Shown here one piece after another: positions 43,738-52,072 of a stretch of DNA of 64,000 bases (positions within the stretch are counted from its first letter, which is position 1; each line of letters begins with the position of its first letter). A model generated the notes under the pieces. That model made no database searches, was not told the DNA's origin, and saw only the letters and a list, made by a program, of their open reading frames with translations. This DNA is from Bacteroides propionicifaciens DSM 19291 = JCM 14649. Lineage in GTDB: Bacteria; Bacteroidota; Bacteroidia; Bacteroidales; Bacteroidaceae. The position numbers and the translations under genes were made by a program. Location: assembly GCF_000375405.1 (NCBI RefSeq), contig NZ_AQWS01000002.1, positions 1-64,000 on the forward strand. The letters run 5' to 3'.

Positions 43738-43771
43738 AAAAAAGTCAGCGAGATTATTCGCTGACTTTTTT
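43738..43771 (-). terminator. Terminator of polA
   Basis: AAAAAAGTCAGCGA and TCGCTGACTTTTTT pair perfectly (14 bp) around GATTAT, 73 bases past the leftward polA stop. Confidence 0.85.
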
Positions 43772-43843
43772 ATTGATTTAGTGCTAATAGATATGCACTA
43801 AATATGTCTTTTTGACTTATGGTTAAATAACATTAAAATGGTA

Positions 43844-46630
43844 TCAATGTGCTTCCAACCAGTTGCTACCCCAGCCATAATCGGCTTTTAAGGGAATTGA
43901 TAGAGGGTAAGCTCGCTCCATTTCTTCAATAACAATTTGTTGAACTTTTTCCTTTTCACTCAAAATGACACTAAAGTTCAACTCATCATGCACTTGTAAA
44001 ATCATCTTTGACTTTATGCCTTCATGAATAAATCTTTTATGGATATTGATCATCGCTATTTTTATAATGTCTGCAGCGCTTCCTTGGATAGGAGCATTGA
44101 TGGCATTTCTCTCAGAGAATCCTCTAACAACTCCATTCTTCGAATTGATATCGGGTAAGAAGCGTTTTCTATTCGATATGGTTTCTACATATCCTTTTTC
44201 TTTAGCCACCTCTATGCAGCTATCCATATAGGTTTTTACCTCAGGATAGGTCGCAAAGTAACCGTCAATTAAGTCTTTTGCTTCTTTACGATCTACTTGC
44301 ATTCTTTCGGCAAGTCCAAATACAGATATACCATAGATAATTCCGAAGTTAGCCGTTTTAGCTTTTCTTCTTTGGTCGCTTGTAACATCTTCTAGTTTCT
44401 CCTTATATATCTTAGCTGCAGTAGAGGCATGAATATCATCTCCATGTCTAAAGCCATCCAACATATTTGGATCCTTACTTAGATGGGCCATGATTCTTAG
44501 CTCTATTTGAGAGTAATCTGCAGAGAAGAATAAAGAGTCAGGGTCGGGGATGAAAGCCTTTCTAATCTCCTTACCATCTGTGTTACGGATGGGTATATTT
44601 TGCAAGTTAGGATTGCTCGAGCTCAGTCGTCCTGTTGCCGTTATGGTTTGGTTGAACGATGTGTGTAGTTTCCCTGTTTTTTTATTGATTAGTTTTGGTA
44701 AAGCATCAACGTAAGTACTGACTAGTTTTTTAAGTCCTCTGTAATCGAGAATCTTTCCAACGATAGGGTGCTTGTCTTTGTAGTTTTGTAGTACCTCTTC
44801 GGATGTTGTGTATTGCCCTGTTTTTGTCTTTTTAGCTTTTTCGTCTATCTTCAGTTTGTCGAATAATATTTCGCCTACTTGTTTGGGTGATGAAACATTG
44901 AAGTCTTCGCCAGCTAGTTTTTTAACCTCTTCTTCTATTATGTTCATTCTTCCAGAGAATTCGGTCGATAGTGCTTTTAGTGCAACCTTGTCTATAAGGA
45001 CACCGTCAAACTCCATATCTACCAATACTGGTACAAGTGGCATCTCTATGGTATAGAAAAGTTCGTCGGCATTATTGTTCTTTAGATCTTCTTCGAGCTT
45101 CTCTTTTAGTTGCAAGGTTATATCTGCATCTTCGCATCCGTAGATATAGATATCTTTCGGATCCAGGTCTCGCATACTTTTCTGGTTCTTACCTTTTGGA
45201 CCAATTAGATCTTCAATAGGGATTGTTGTGTGGCCTAAATAAATTTCTGCCAAGTAATCCATATTATGTCTTAATTCGGGTTGAACGACATAGTGAGCAA
45301 TCATGGTGTCGAAAAGTGGACCTCCAACATTGATGTTGTAGTTTTTAAGTATAAGTAGATCATACTTTATATTTTGTCCAATTTTGAGCGAATCTTTATT
45401 TTCTAAGATTGGTCTTAAGAGTTCTAGCCTTTTTTGAGTTTCCTCCTTATCTTCAGGAAATGGGACATAGAATGCTTCGTGTTTTTTGACCGAAAAGCTA
45501 ATTCCAACAATTTCTGCCTCCATTGCCTCTATACCTGTGGTTTCGGTATCTAGAGCAATTTCTTTATAGCTACTTAGTTTTTTGACTAATTTGGCTATAT
45601 CTATCAGGTTATCAACTAGTTCGTACGTTTTGTTAATGCTTTCAACTGCCGTATTTTTCGTTTCTTTTGAACTCACTGTGGGGAAGTGCGGATTTTCATC
45701 AAATAAATTGCCCTGAATTGGACCAGATTTTGCTGATAGGGTAGGAGCTTCTGTCTCTTTTAGAATTCTTTCGGCCAAAGCTCTAAACTCTAGTTCTTCG
45801 AAGAGAGATCTGATTTTGACTTTGTCAATAGTTTCTCTTTTAAGGTTTTCCAATTTTAGCTCTATGGGTACATCAACTTTGATTGTAGCTAAAAATTTAG
45901 AGAATTTAATTTGCTCAATATTTTCTTCAACCTTTTTCTTGATTGCACCTTTTAACTTGTCTGTGTTTTCTATAAGATTTTCAATAGAGCCAAATTCTGC
46001 AATAAGTTTTTGTGCAGTTTTAATTCCCACACCCGGGCAGCCAGGAATATTATCGGAGGCATCACCCATTAGTCCAAGTAAATCTATAATCTGTGATTGG
46101 TGCTCAATCTCATATTTTTCGATAATCTCTTTTGGACCCAAGACTTCAAAATCTCTATCGCCATATTTGGGTCGGTACATGAATATGTTAGTATCTACAA
46201 GTTGAGCATAATCTTTATCGGGGGTCATCATATAGGTTGTTATGCCTTGCTCATGTGCTTGTTTTGCAAGTGTCCCGATAACATCATCCGCTTCATATCC
46301 TGCAACTTCTAAGATGGGGATATGGTAAGCTTTGATTATCTCCTTAATTATTGGCACAGCTAGCTTAATATCCTCGGGTGTAGCTTCTCTCTGTGCTTTA
46401 TAATCTTCGAAGGCTTTATGTCTGAAGGTTGGTCCGGCAGGATCAAATGCTATACCAATATGGGTTGGCTGTTCCTTATTTAAGACCTCTTCTAATGTGT
46501 TTACAAATCCGAGTATCGCTGAGGTGTTTAATCCCTTCGAATTGACCCTTGGATTTCTTATAAATGCATAATATGCTCTGTAAATCAAAGCATAGGCATC
46601 CAATAGAAAAAGTTTAGTTGTTTGTTCCAT
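43844..46630 (-). CDS. polA: DNA polymerase I
   Basis: Repair and Okazaki-processing polymerase, 928 aa. An N-terminal 5'-3' exonuclease domain (about 1-290; G-Y-E-A-D-D-V-I-G-T near 112, L-M-G-D-A-S-D-N-I-P-G). The 3'-5' exonuclease domain (about 330-530) keeps its metal residues D361 and E363 in L-D-T-E-T-T-G, so proofreading looks intact. Polymerase domain: S-A-D-Y-S-Q-I-E-L-R (motif A), R-R-K-A-K-T-A-N-F-G-I-I-Y-G (motif B) and Q-V-H-D-E-L-N-F (motif C). It is divergent from the polyprenyl synthase. Confidence 0.97.
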   Translation of the reverse strand: MEQTTKLFLLDAYALIYRAYYAFIRNPRVNSKGLNTSAILGFVNTLEEVLNKEQPTHIGIAFDPAGPTFRHKAFEDYKAQREATPEDIKLAVPIIKEIIKAYHIPILEVAGYEADDVIGTLAKQAHEQGITTYMMTPDKDYAQLVDTNIFMYRPKYGDRDFEVLGPKEIIEKYEIEHQSQIIDLLGLMGDASDNIPGCPGVGIKTAQKLIAEFGSIENLIENTDKLKGAIKKKVEENIEQIKFSKFLATIKVDVPIELKLENLKRETIDKVKIRSLFEELEFRALAERILKETEAPTLSAKSGPIQGNLFDENPHFPTVSSKETKNTAVESINKTYELVDNLIDIAKLVKKLSSYKEIALDTETTGIEAMEAEIVGISFSVKKHEAFYVPFPEDKEETQKRLELLRPILENKDSLKIGQNIKYDLLILKNYNINVGGPLFDTMIAHYVVQPELRHNMDYLAEIYLGHTTIPIEDLIGPKGKNQKSMRDLDPKDIYIYGCEDADITLQLKEKLEEDLKNNNADELFYTIEMPLVPVLVDMEFDGVLIDKVALKALSTEFSGRMNIIEEEVKKLAGEDFNVSSPKQVGEILFDKLKIDEKAKKTKTGQYTTSEEVLQNYKDKHPIVGKILDYRGLKKLVSTYVDALPKLINKKTGKLHTSFNQTITATGRLSSSNPNLQNIPIRNTDGKEIRKAFIPDPDSLFFSADYSQIELRIMAHLSKDPNMLDGFRHGDDIHASTAAKIYKEKLEDVTSDQRRKAKTANFGIIYGISVFGLAERMQVDRKEAKDLIDGYFATYPEVKTYMDSCIEVAKEKGYVETISNRKRFLPDINSKNGVVRGFSERNAINAPIQGSAADIIKIAMINIHKRFIHEGIKSKMILQVHDELNFSVILSEKEKVQQIVIEEMERAYPLSIPLKADYGWGSNWLEAH

Positions 46631-46689
46631 ATAAATACTAATTTTACATGTAAAAGTAGCAAAAAATAAGGTATTAATGCTTTTATTGT

Positions 46690-46697
46690 TACTTTTG
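46690..46697 (+). promoter_or_regulatory. -7 promoter element of the polyprenyl synthase gene
   Basis: TACTTTTG, an exact -7 match, 13 bases before the ATG at 46711. The leader would be very short. Confidence 0.4.
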
Positions 46698-46710
46698 TAT
46701 CCAAACCCGA

Positions 46711-47691
46711 ATGCAGATGAGTTTACTATCAGAAATACGCAAACCTATTGAGCAAGAGCTTGCTCAGTTTCAAGTGACTTTCGATGAGTCGCTTACAAGC
46801 TCGAACCCTTTATTGATGGGAGCTATTGATCATATTCGTAAGCGGAACGGTAAAATGATGCGTCCTTTACTTGTACTACTTTTGGCCAAACTCTATGGTT
46901 CTGTTAGTAACCAAGCTATTCATTCAGCTGTATCTTTAGAATTACTTCATACTGCAAGTTTGGTGCACGACGATGTTGTTGATGAAAGCGACCAACGTAG
47001 AGGTCAACTCTCTGTTAATGCACTTTTCAATAATAAGGTATCTGTACTTGTTGGTGACTTTTTACTTGCAACTAGCCTTGTTCAAGTGAGCCTTTCTCGT
47101 GACTATCGTATCATTGATGTTGTTGCTAAACTAGGGCAGCAATTGGCAGATGGTGAGATACTCCAATTGTCTAATATTGCAAATAGAGAATTCTCAGAAG
47201 AGGTATACTTCAGTGTTATTTATAAAAAAACAGCGGCTCTTTTTGCTGCTTGTACTCGTGTTGCTGCTTTGTCTGCTGGAGCTTCGGACCAGGAGGTTGA
47301 TTTGGCTACTAAGTTTGGTGAATACATGGGAATCTGTTTCCAAATTCGCGATGATATTTTCGACTATTATGCTTCTTCAGATATTGGGAAGCCAACGGGT
47401 AACGATATGCTTGAAGGAAAACTTACTTTACCATCGCTTTATGTCTTAAATAATAAAGCAACTGCGGAAGTTATTGATGCAGCTTATCGTATCAAAGGTG
47501 GAGATGCTACATCTGAAGAGATTAATCAGTTTATTGATTTTGTTTTAGCCAATGGAGGAATTGAATATGCCGAAGAAACGATGCTTTCTTATCGTCAAAA
47601 AGCGTTGGATATTCTCTCTGACTTCCCCGATAATGATGCGCGTCAATCTTTGATCCGCTATTTAGATTATGTTGTTCTCCGCAAGAAATAG
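46711..47691 (+). CDS. Polyprenyl (octaprenyl-type) diphosphate synthase
   Basis: All-trans prenyl chain elongation enzyme, probably for the menaquinone side chain. First Asp-rich motif L-V-H-D-D-V-V-D-E-S-D-Q-R-R-G near residue 88, second F-Q-I-R-D-D-I-F-D-Y near 210, and G-K-M-M-R-P-L-L near 49. Length 326 aa fits medium/long-chain synthases. ATG 46711 and ATG 46717 are both possible starts. Product chain length cannot be read with certainty from the residues before the first motif. Confidence 0.92.
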   Translation: MQMSLLSEIRKPIEQELAQFQVTFDESLTSSNPLLMGAIDHIRKRNGKMMRPLLVLLLAKLYGSVSNQAIHSAVSLELLHTASLVHDDVVDESDQRRGQLSVNALFNNKVSVLVGDFLLATSLVQVSLSRDYRIIDVVAKLGQQLADGEILQLSNIANREFSEEVYFSVIYKKTAALFAACTRVAALSAGASDQEVDLATKFGEYMGICFQIRDDIFDYYASSDIGKPTGNDMLEGKLTLPSLYVLNNKATAEVIDAAYRIKGGDATSEEINQFIDFVLANGGIEYAEETMLSYRQKALDILSDFPDNDARQSLIRYLDYVVLRKK

Positions 47692-47724
47692 GACTCGGAT
47701 TGAAGTAATATTAAATTATGATTT

Positions 47725-47759
47725 AGCAGAATTAGTTTTAAAACTTGTTCTGCTTTTTT
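47725..47759 (+). terminator. Terminator of the polyprenyl synthase gene
   Basis: AGCAGAA pairs with TTCTGCT with AGTTTTAAAACT inside, followed by six T. Confidence 0.75.
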
Positions 47760-47781
47760 ATCTCTAGGGTTTGCCTTAAAT

Positions 47782-47825
47782 AAAGTAGCCTCTTTGATAA
47801 TTGATACTATCAAAGAGGCTACTTT
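47782..47825. terminator. Long hairpin between the polyprenyl synthase gene and deoC
   Basis: A perfect 18-bp stem (AAAGTAGCCTCTTTGATA and complement) with an 8-base loop, between convergent genes. It most likely ends leftward transcription of the deoC block. Confidence 0.85.
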
Positions 47826-47847
47826 GTGGTTTATGTTTATCTCTTAC

Positions 47848-48744
47848 TTAAAAGAAATTGATCTCTGTACCTTTAATTTCCGATAGTAGGAGGTTGGTTA
47901 GTCTACTTGTTCCTAGTCTGAACAGTTTGTTGTTTAACCACTCCTCGCCTAGAATCTCTTTTACTATAGTATAATAGATTAATGCATCCTTTACTGTCGA
48001 TAATCCACCTGCTGGTTTAAATCCAACTTTTCGGCCTGTTTCTAGGTAGTATTCTTTTATGGCTTGACACATTACATATGCAGCTTCTGGTGTTGCAGCT
48101 GGTTCTAATTTACCTGTTGAGGTTTTGATGAAGTCGGCGCCACTATACATTGATAAGATAGATGCTTTCTTGATGTTTGCTGCTGTTTTTAGAGCTCCTG
48201 TCTCAAGAATAACTTTCATGTGGTGGTCTTTGCAAACCTCTTTAAGTTCTTCAACCTCTTCGCACATCGATTCGTAGTCTCCGCTTAAGAAGCTTCCAAC
48301 ATTAATCACAATGTCAATTTCAGTTGCTCCCTCATATAGCGCCATTGATGTCTCTGCAATTTTAACTTCGATATAGGTTTGTGACGAGGGGAATCCTCCA
48401 GATACACAGGTAACCTGTACATCATCTACCTCTAGAGTTTGACTCACAATCTTGGCAAAGTTGGGATAAACACAGATGGCTGCAACATGTCCTAATTCTG
48501 GATATTCGTCGTCAAATTGATTTACTTTCTCGGTAAATTTGAGAACACTTTCTTGACTATCTGTTGTTTGAAGTGTTGTCAAATCAACACAGTTGAATAG
48601 CAGCTTCTTTACTTCCTGTGTGTCGTTTTTTTCTAGATTCTTTTCAAGTAGTTTTTCTAAACTACTCTTTACATCTGAATCTTTGATATCGGTGTTGTAC
48701 TTGCTAAGTGCAAGTTCATACTTAGTTAAATCTTTGTCAGCCAT
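47848..48744 (-). CDS. deoC: Deoxyribose-phosphate aldolase
   Basis: Cleaves deoxyribose-5-phosphate to glyceraldehyde-3-phosphate and acetaldehyde. Class I aldolase with the Schiff-base Lys in A-D-F-I-K-T-S-T-G-K (two-thirds along), V-C-V-Y-P-N-F-A near 103 and G-F-K-P-A-G-G-L-S near 242. At 298 aa it is the longer form with an N-terminal helical extension. It is the last gene of the leftward mnmG block, 2 bases after mazG. Confidence 0.95.
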   Translation of the reverse strand: MADKDLTKYELALSKYNTDIKDSDVKSSLEKLLEKNLEKNDTQEVKKLLFNCVDLTTLQTTDSQESVLKFTEKVNQFDDEYPELGHVAAICVYPNFAKIVSQTLEVDDVQVTCVSGGFPSSQTYIEVKIAETSMALYEGATEIDIVINVGSFLSGDYESMCEEVEELKEVCKDHHMKVILETGALKTAANIKKASILSMYSGADFIKTSTGKLEPAATPEAAYVMCQAIKEYYLETGRKVGFKPAGGLSTVKDALIYYTIVKEILGEEWLNNKLFRLGTSRLTNLLLSEIKGTEINFF

Positions 48745-48746
48745 AA

Positions 48747-49070
48747 TTATTTTAATTTAGCATTTTGGATATGTCTTTCTTTATCTCGCTTAGTCTTCTT
48801 TTCAAAACTATCTTTTAGAGCCTGAGTTAAATTTACATCTGTTTGGTTTGCTAGGCAAAGTAACACCCAGAGTATGTCAGCTAACTCTTCGCTAATATTG
48901 TCTTTTTCTCCTGCTTTAAACGATTGCTCTCCATACTTTCTAGCCATTACACGAGCCAATTCTCCAACTTCCTCGGTTAGTATAGTCATGTTTGTTAGCT
49001 CGTTGAAATATCTTACTCCAGTGGTCTTAATCCATAGATCTACCATTTGCTGTGCCTCGTCTATGCTCAT
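48747..49070 (-). CDS. MazG-like nucleotide pyrophosphohydrolase
   Basis: A 107-aa all-alpha NTP pyrophosphohydrolase, probably a house-cleaning enzyme. The metal-binding pattern is E-E-V-G-E-L-A-R-V near residue 37 and E-E-L-A-D-I-L-W-V near 69. The ATG at 49070 overlaps the dtd stop as TAATG, so I choose it over a frame start 27 bases upstream. Translation coupling with dtd is likely. Confidence 0.9.
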   Translation of the reverse strand: MSIDEAQQMVDLWIKTTGVRYFNELTNMTILTEEVGELARVMARKYGEQSFKAGEKDNISEELADILWVLLCLANQTDVNLTQALKDSFEKKTKRDKERHIQNAKLK

Positions 49071-49522
49071 TACTCTTTGTTTTTGGTGTCCATGCATATG
49101 GTTACAGGTCCATCGTTTACTAGGCTTACCTTCATGTCTGCGCCAAACTCTCCTGTCCCTATGGGTTTGCCTAGTTTTAACTCTATCGTCTCTATAAATG
49201 CCTGATAGAGCGGTATGGCTATATCGGGCTTAGCAGCCTTAATGTATGAAGGTCTATTACCTTTTTTCGTAGAGGCATGCAATGTAAATTGACTTATTAA
49301 TAAGATGTCACCACCAATATCTTGGATTGATTTATTCATTACGCCATCTTGATCATCAAAGATTCTTAAGTTAACAATTTTATTTGATAGCCACTCAATA
49401 TCTTCCTGATTATCTGAATCTTCTATGCCGAGTAAGATAAGCAGTCCCTTAGTTATTTCTGCTTTGATTTCATTGTCTATTCTTACGGCTGACTCCGATA
49501 CTCTTTGTATAACAATTCTCAT
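49070..49522 (-). CDS. dtd: D-aminoacyl-tRNA deacylase
   Basis: Removes D-amino acids or glycine mischarged on tRNAs. N-terminal M-R-I-V-I-Q-R-V-S-E-S-A-V, then L-L-I-S-Q-F-T-L-H-A (near 78) with the catalytic SQFT block, and the N-x-G-P-V-T motif (V-N-D-G-P-V-T, near 135) that forms the proofreading pocket. Length 150 aa is normal. It is between uvrC and mazG. Confidence 0.96.
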   Translation of the reverse strand: MRIVIQRVSESAVRIDNEIKAEITKGLLILLGIEDSDNQEDIEWLSNKIVNLRIFDDQDGVMNKSIQDIGGDILLISQFTLHASTKKGNRPSYIKAAKPDIAIPLYQAFIETIELKLGKPIGTGEFGADMKVSLVNDGPVTICMDTKNKE

Positions 49523-49574
49523 AGCTTTTGTATTTTACTACAAAGTTATAAATATAAAAGATATCTATAACTAC

Positions 49575-51413
49575 TTAATCTTTTTTATGAAAGCTCTCCC
49601 ATAGTAGAGTTGCTTTTGTTTTTCCAACCGATTGTGTTAGTTCTTCTATCGTTGCTTCTTTGACTCTTTTGATACTCTTATACTCCTTGAGCAATTGCTC
49701 TTTTGTTTTAGGCCCTATACCCTTTATTGTATCAAGCTCAGATTGTACTTGTCTTTTGCTTCTTTTGTCGCGGTGGAACTTGATGGCGAAACGGTGTACC
49801 TCATCCTGGAGTCTCTCCATAAATTTGAATAATGCACTGCTCGGTTCCATTCCTATTGTCATTGCAGGAAATCCAAATAACAGTTCTGACGTACGGTGTT
49901 TTTTATCCTTTGCTAGACCTGCTATAGGTATGTTGATATTGAGTTCTTCCAAAGCTTTTCGAACTACTTCTATTTGCCCTTTACCACCGTCAGTTATTAT
50001 CAGGTCGGGTAGGGATTGCTCTGTTTCTATTAGTCGCTTGTATCTTCTGAGTACAACCTCGTGCATCGAAGCATAATCGTCGGGACCCTCAACGGTCTTA
50101 ATATTGTATTTCCTGTAGTCGTCTTTTGAAGGTTTACCTTGTTTGAAAACTATACAGGCAGCTACGGCATCACTCCCTTGAATGTTTGAGTTATCAAAAC
50201 TCTCAATGTGCATGGGTAGCTTTTTGAGTTGTAGCTTTTCTTGTATTTCTCGAAGCAGTCGCATGCTTCGCTGTGCAGGGTTGAGCTTCTCAGCTTGTTT
50301 TAGTCGATCGGCTTTATATTGCTTTGCATTGAGTTGAGAAAGGTCTAGAAGCTTTTTCTTTTCACCTCGTTGAGGTACGGTAAACTTAATCTCTTTGAGT
50401 TCTATATCTAGCTCCATGGGTGTTACAATCTCTTTGGCTTGGCTGCCAAACCTGTTCCTCATCTCTACGATACCCATGATTAGTAGGTCCTCTTTTGATT
50501 CGCTGAGTCGTTTCCTATACTCAAAAGTGTAGGCCTGATTTATGGCTCCATTCTCGATGTGTAGGTAGTTTATGTAGGCTGATCGTTCGCCATCTTCTTC
50601 TATTGTAAATACATCGATGTTGTGGATAAGTGTACTTACTACCTCGGATTTGTTTCTGTAGCTTTCCAGTAAGGTCAGTTTTTGTTTGTACTCTTGTGCC
50701 TTTTCATAATCCATTTGTTCTGCGTAATGGTGCATTTGCTCTTTGAGTTTATCTGCTATTTCTCGTGTATTCCCTTTGAGTATTTGCTTAACCTCCTCTA
50801 TGTCCTTGAGGTAATCTTCTTGCGACTGTAATCCTTCGCATGGACCTAAGCAGTTTTTGATATGGTATTCCAAGCAGACTTTGAACTTTCCTGCACTTAT
50901 GTTATCGGGTGATAAGAGATGCTTACAAGTTCGTATGGGGTATATCTTTTTTATTATGCTTAGTAGGTTGTGCATTGCAGGAAGATGCGTGTATGGGCCA
51001 AAGTATGTTGAACCATTTTTGATGATCTTCCGTGTTCTGAATACTCTTGGGAAATATTCGTTTTGCACACATATTGATGGATAGGTCTTATCATCTTTGA
51101 GTAGTACGTTGTAGCGTGGTTGGTGCTCTTTTATCAGGTTGTTTTCAAGCAGTAGTGCATCTTGTTCGCTATTAACAATAATGTATTTTATATTCCTTAT
51201 TCGTCGAACGAGTACGGTTGTCTTGTTCGACTTGTGGTCTTTGTTGAAATAGGAGGAGACTCGCTTCTTTAAGTTCTTTGCTTTACCTACGTAGATTATT
51301 TTGTCGTTATCGTCGAAGTACTGGTATATGCCAGGTGTCTCAGGCAAGCTACCTACGATTGTGCTTAAGTGTAGCTTGTAATCATCTTTCTTATTTCTGT
51401 TCTCCTTGCTCAT
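49575..51413 (-). CDS. uvrC: Excinuclease ABC subunit C
   Basis: Dual-incision nuclease of nucleotide excision repair, 612 aa. GIY-YIG domain (P-G-I-Y-Q-Y-F near 27, I-Y-V-G-K-A-K-N-L-K-K-R near 40), a UvrB-binding UVR motif near 212-235, an RNase H-like C-terminal nuclease (I-E-S-F-D-N-S-N-I-Q-G, I-T-D-G-G-K-G-Q near 467) and HhH ending. A parS-like site abuts its start codon. Confidence 0.97.
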   Translation of the reverse strand: MSKENRNKKDDYKLHLSTIVGSLPETPGIYQYFDDNDKIIYVGKAKNLKKRVSSYFNKDHKSNKTTVLVRRIRNIKYIIVNSEQDALLLENNLIKEHQPRYNVLLKDDKTYPSICVQNEYFPRVFRTRKIIKNGSTYFGPYTHLPAMHNLLSIIKKIYPIRTCKHLLSPDNISAGKFKVCLEYHIKNCLGPCEGLQSQEDYLKDIEEVKQILKGNTREIADKLKEQMHHYAEQMDYEKAQEYKQKLTLLESYRNKSEVVSTLIHNIDVFTIEEDGERSAYINYLHIENGAINQAYTFEYRKRLSESKEDLLIMGIVEMRNRFGSQAKEIVTPMELDIELKEIKFTVPQRGEKKKLLDLSQLNAKQYKADRLKQAEKLNPAQRSMRLLREIQEKLQLKKLPMHIESFDNSNIQGSDAVAACIVFKQGKPSKDDYRKYNIKTVEGPDDYASMHEVVLRRYKRLIETEQSLPDLIITDGGKGQIEVVRKALEELNINIPIAGLAKDKKHRTSELLFGFPAMTIGMEPSSALFKFMERLQDEVHRFAIKFHRDKRSKRQVQSELDTIKGIGPKTKEQLLKEYKSIKRVKEATIEELTQSVGKTKATLLWESFHKKD

Positions 51414-51429
51414 TGTTCCACGTGTAACA
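51414..51429. promoter_or_regulatory. parS-like centromere site 1
   Basis: TGTTCCACGTGTAACA, one position away from the bacterial parS consensus TGTTNCACGTGAAACA. It lies directly before the uvrC start codon. An identical copy is at 52056-52071. ParB would bind here for chromosome segregation. Confidence 0.75.
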
Positions 51430-51464
51430 TAGTTGGTTTAAAATACTGAACAGTACAAATATAA

Positions 51465-51493
51465 AGAAACGCCGCGATAATTGCGGCGTTTCT
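51465..51493 (-). terminator. Terminator of apt
   Basis: AGAAACGCCGC and GCGGCGTTTCT form an 11-bp GC-rich stem around GATAATT, 16 bases past the apt stop. It lies inside the mnmG-to-deoC block, so it may attenuate rather than stop transcription before uvrC. Confidence 0.75.
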
Positions 51494-51508
51494 TCTGTGT
51501 GTTATATT

Positions 51509-52033
51509 CTATAGCTTCAGTACACTGTCTACTGGTGTCTCTTCTGAAAACTCTTTTCGTCCATCGAGCTGTTTGAGCTCTATAATAAAGTTGACTAGAA
51601 CGTTTTTTGGCTTGAGTTGGTTGACTAGTTTTATTGCAGCTTTCATAGTTCCTCCTGTCGCTAGTAGGTCATCGTGAATTAGCACTACGTCGTCTTCGGT
51701 GATTGCATCTCTGTGCATTTGGATGGTATCTATGCCATACTCTTTTTCGTAGGATTCCTCGATTGTGTCGGCTGGTAGTTTCCCAGGCTTTCTAATCGTG
51801 ACAAATCCTGCTCCAAGTTTTGTTGCTAAGATAGGGCCCATGATAAAGCCTCTTGATTCTATTCCTATAACCTTTGTTATTCCTTTATCTTTGTACATCT
51901 CATACAAGGTGTCGCCAAGTTGTTTGAGTGCTTCTGCATTTTTAAATAGGGTGGTTATATCATAAAATAAAATCCCTTCTATTGGGAAGTCTTTAACCGT
52001 TCTGATTTCTTTGATTAATTCTTCTCTAGTCAT
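51509..52033 (-). CDS. apt: Adenine phosphoribosyltransferase
   Basis: Salvages adenine with PRPP to AMP. G-I-E-S-R-G-F-I-M-G near residue 56 and the PRPP-binding D-D-V-V-L-I-H-D-D-L-L-A-T-G-G-T near 108. I start at ATG 52033 (M-T-R-E-E-L-I-K-E-I-R), the usual family start. The frame opens 13 codons earlier with a TTG, but that extension would encode the parS-like site. Resulting length is 174 aa. Confidence 0.95.
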   Translation of the reverse strand: MTREELIKEIRTVKDFPIEGILFYDITTLFKNAEALKQLGDTLYEMYKDKGITKVIGIESRGFIMGPILATKLGAGFVTIRKPGKLPADTIEESYEKEYGIDTIQMHRDAITEDDVVLIHDDLLATGGTMKAAIKLVNQLKPKNVLVNFIIELKQLDGRKEFSEETPVDSVLKL

Positions 52034-52055
52034 TTCTTTATTTGTTATAATCGAA

Positions 52056-52071
52056 TGTTCCACGTGTAACA
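52056..52071. promoter_or_regulatory. parS-like centromere site 2
   Basis: Identical to site 1 (TGTTCCACGTGTAACA), 642 bases away, in the gap between the mnmG stop (52073) and the apt start (52033). Two identical 16-mers with a CACGTG core beside mnmG fit a parS cluster near the origin. Confidence 0.75.
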
Positions 52072-52072
52072 A

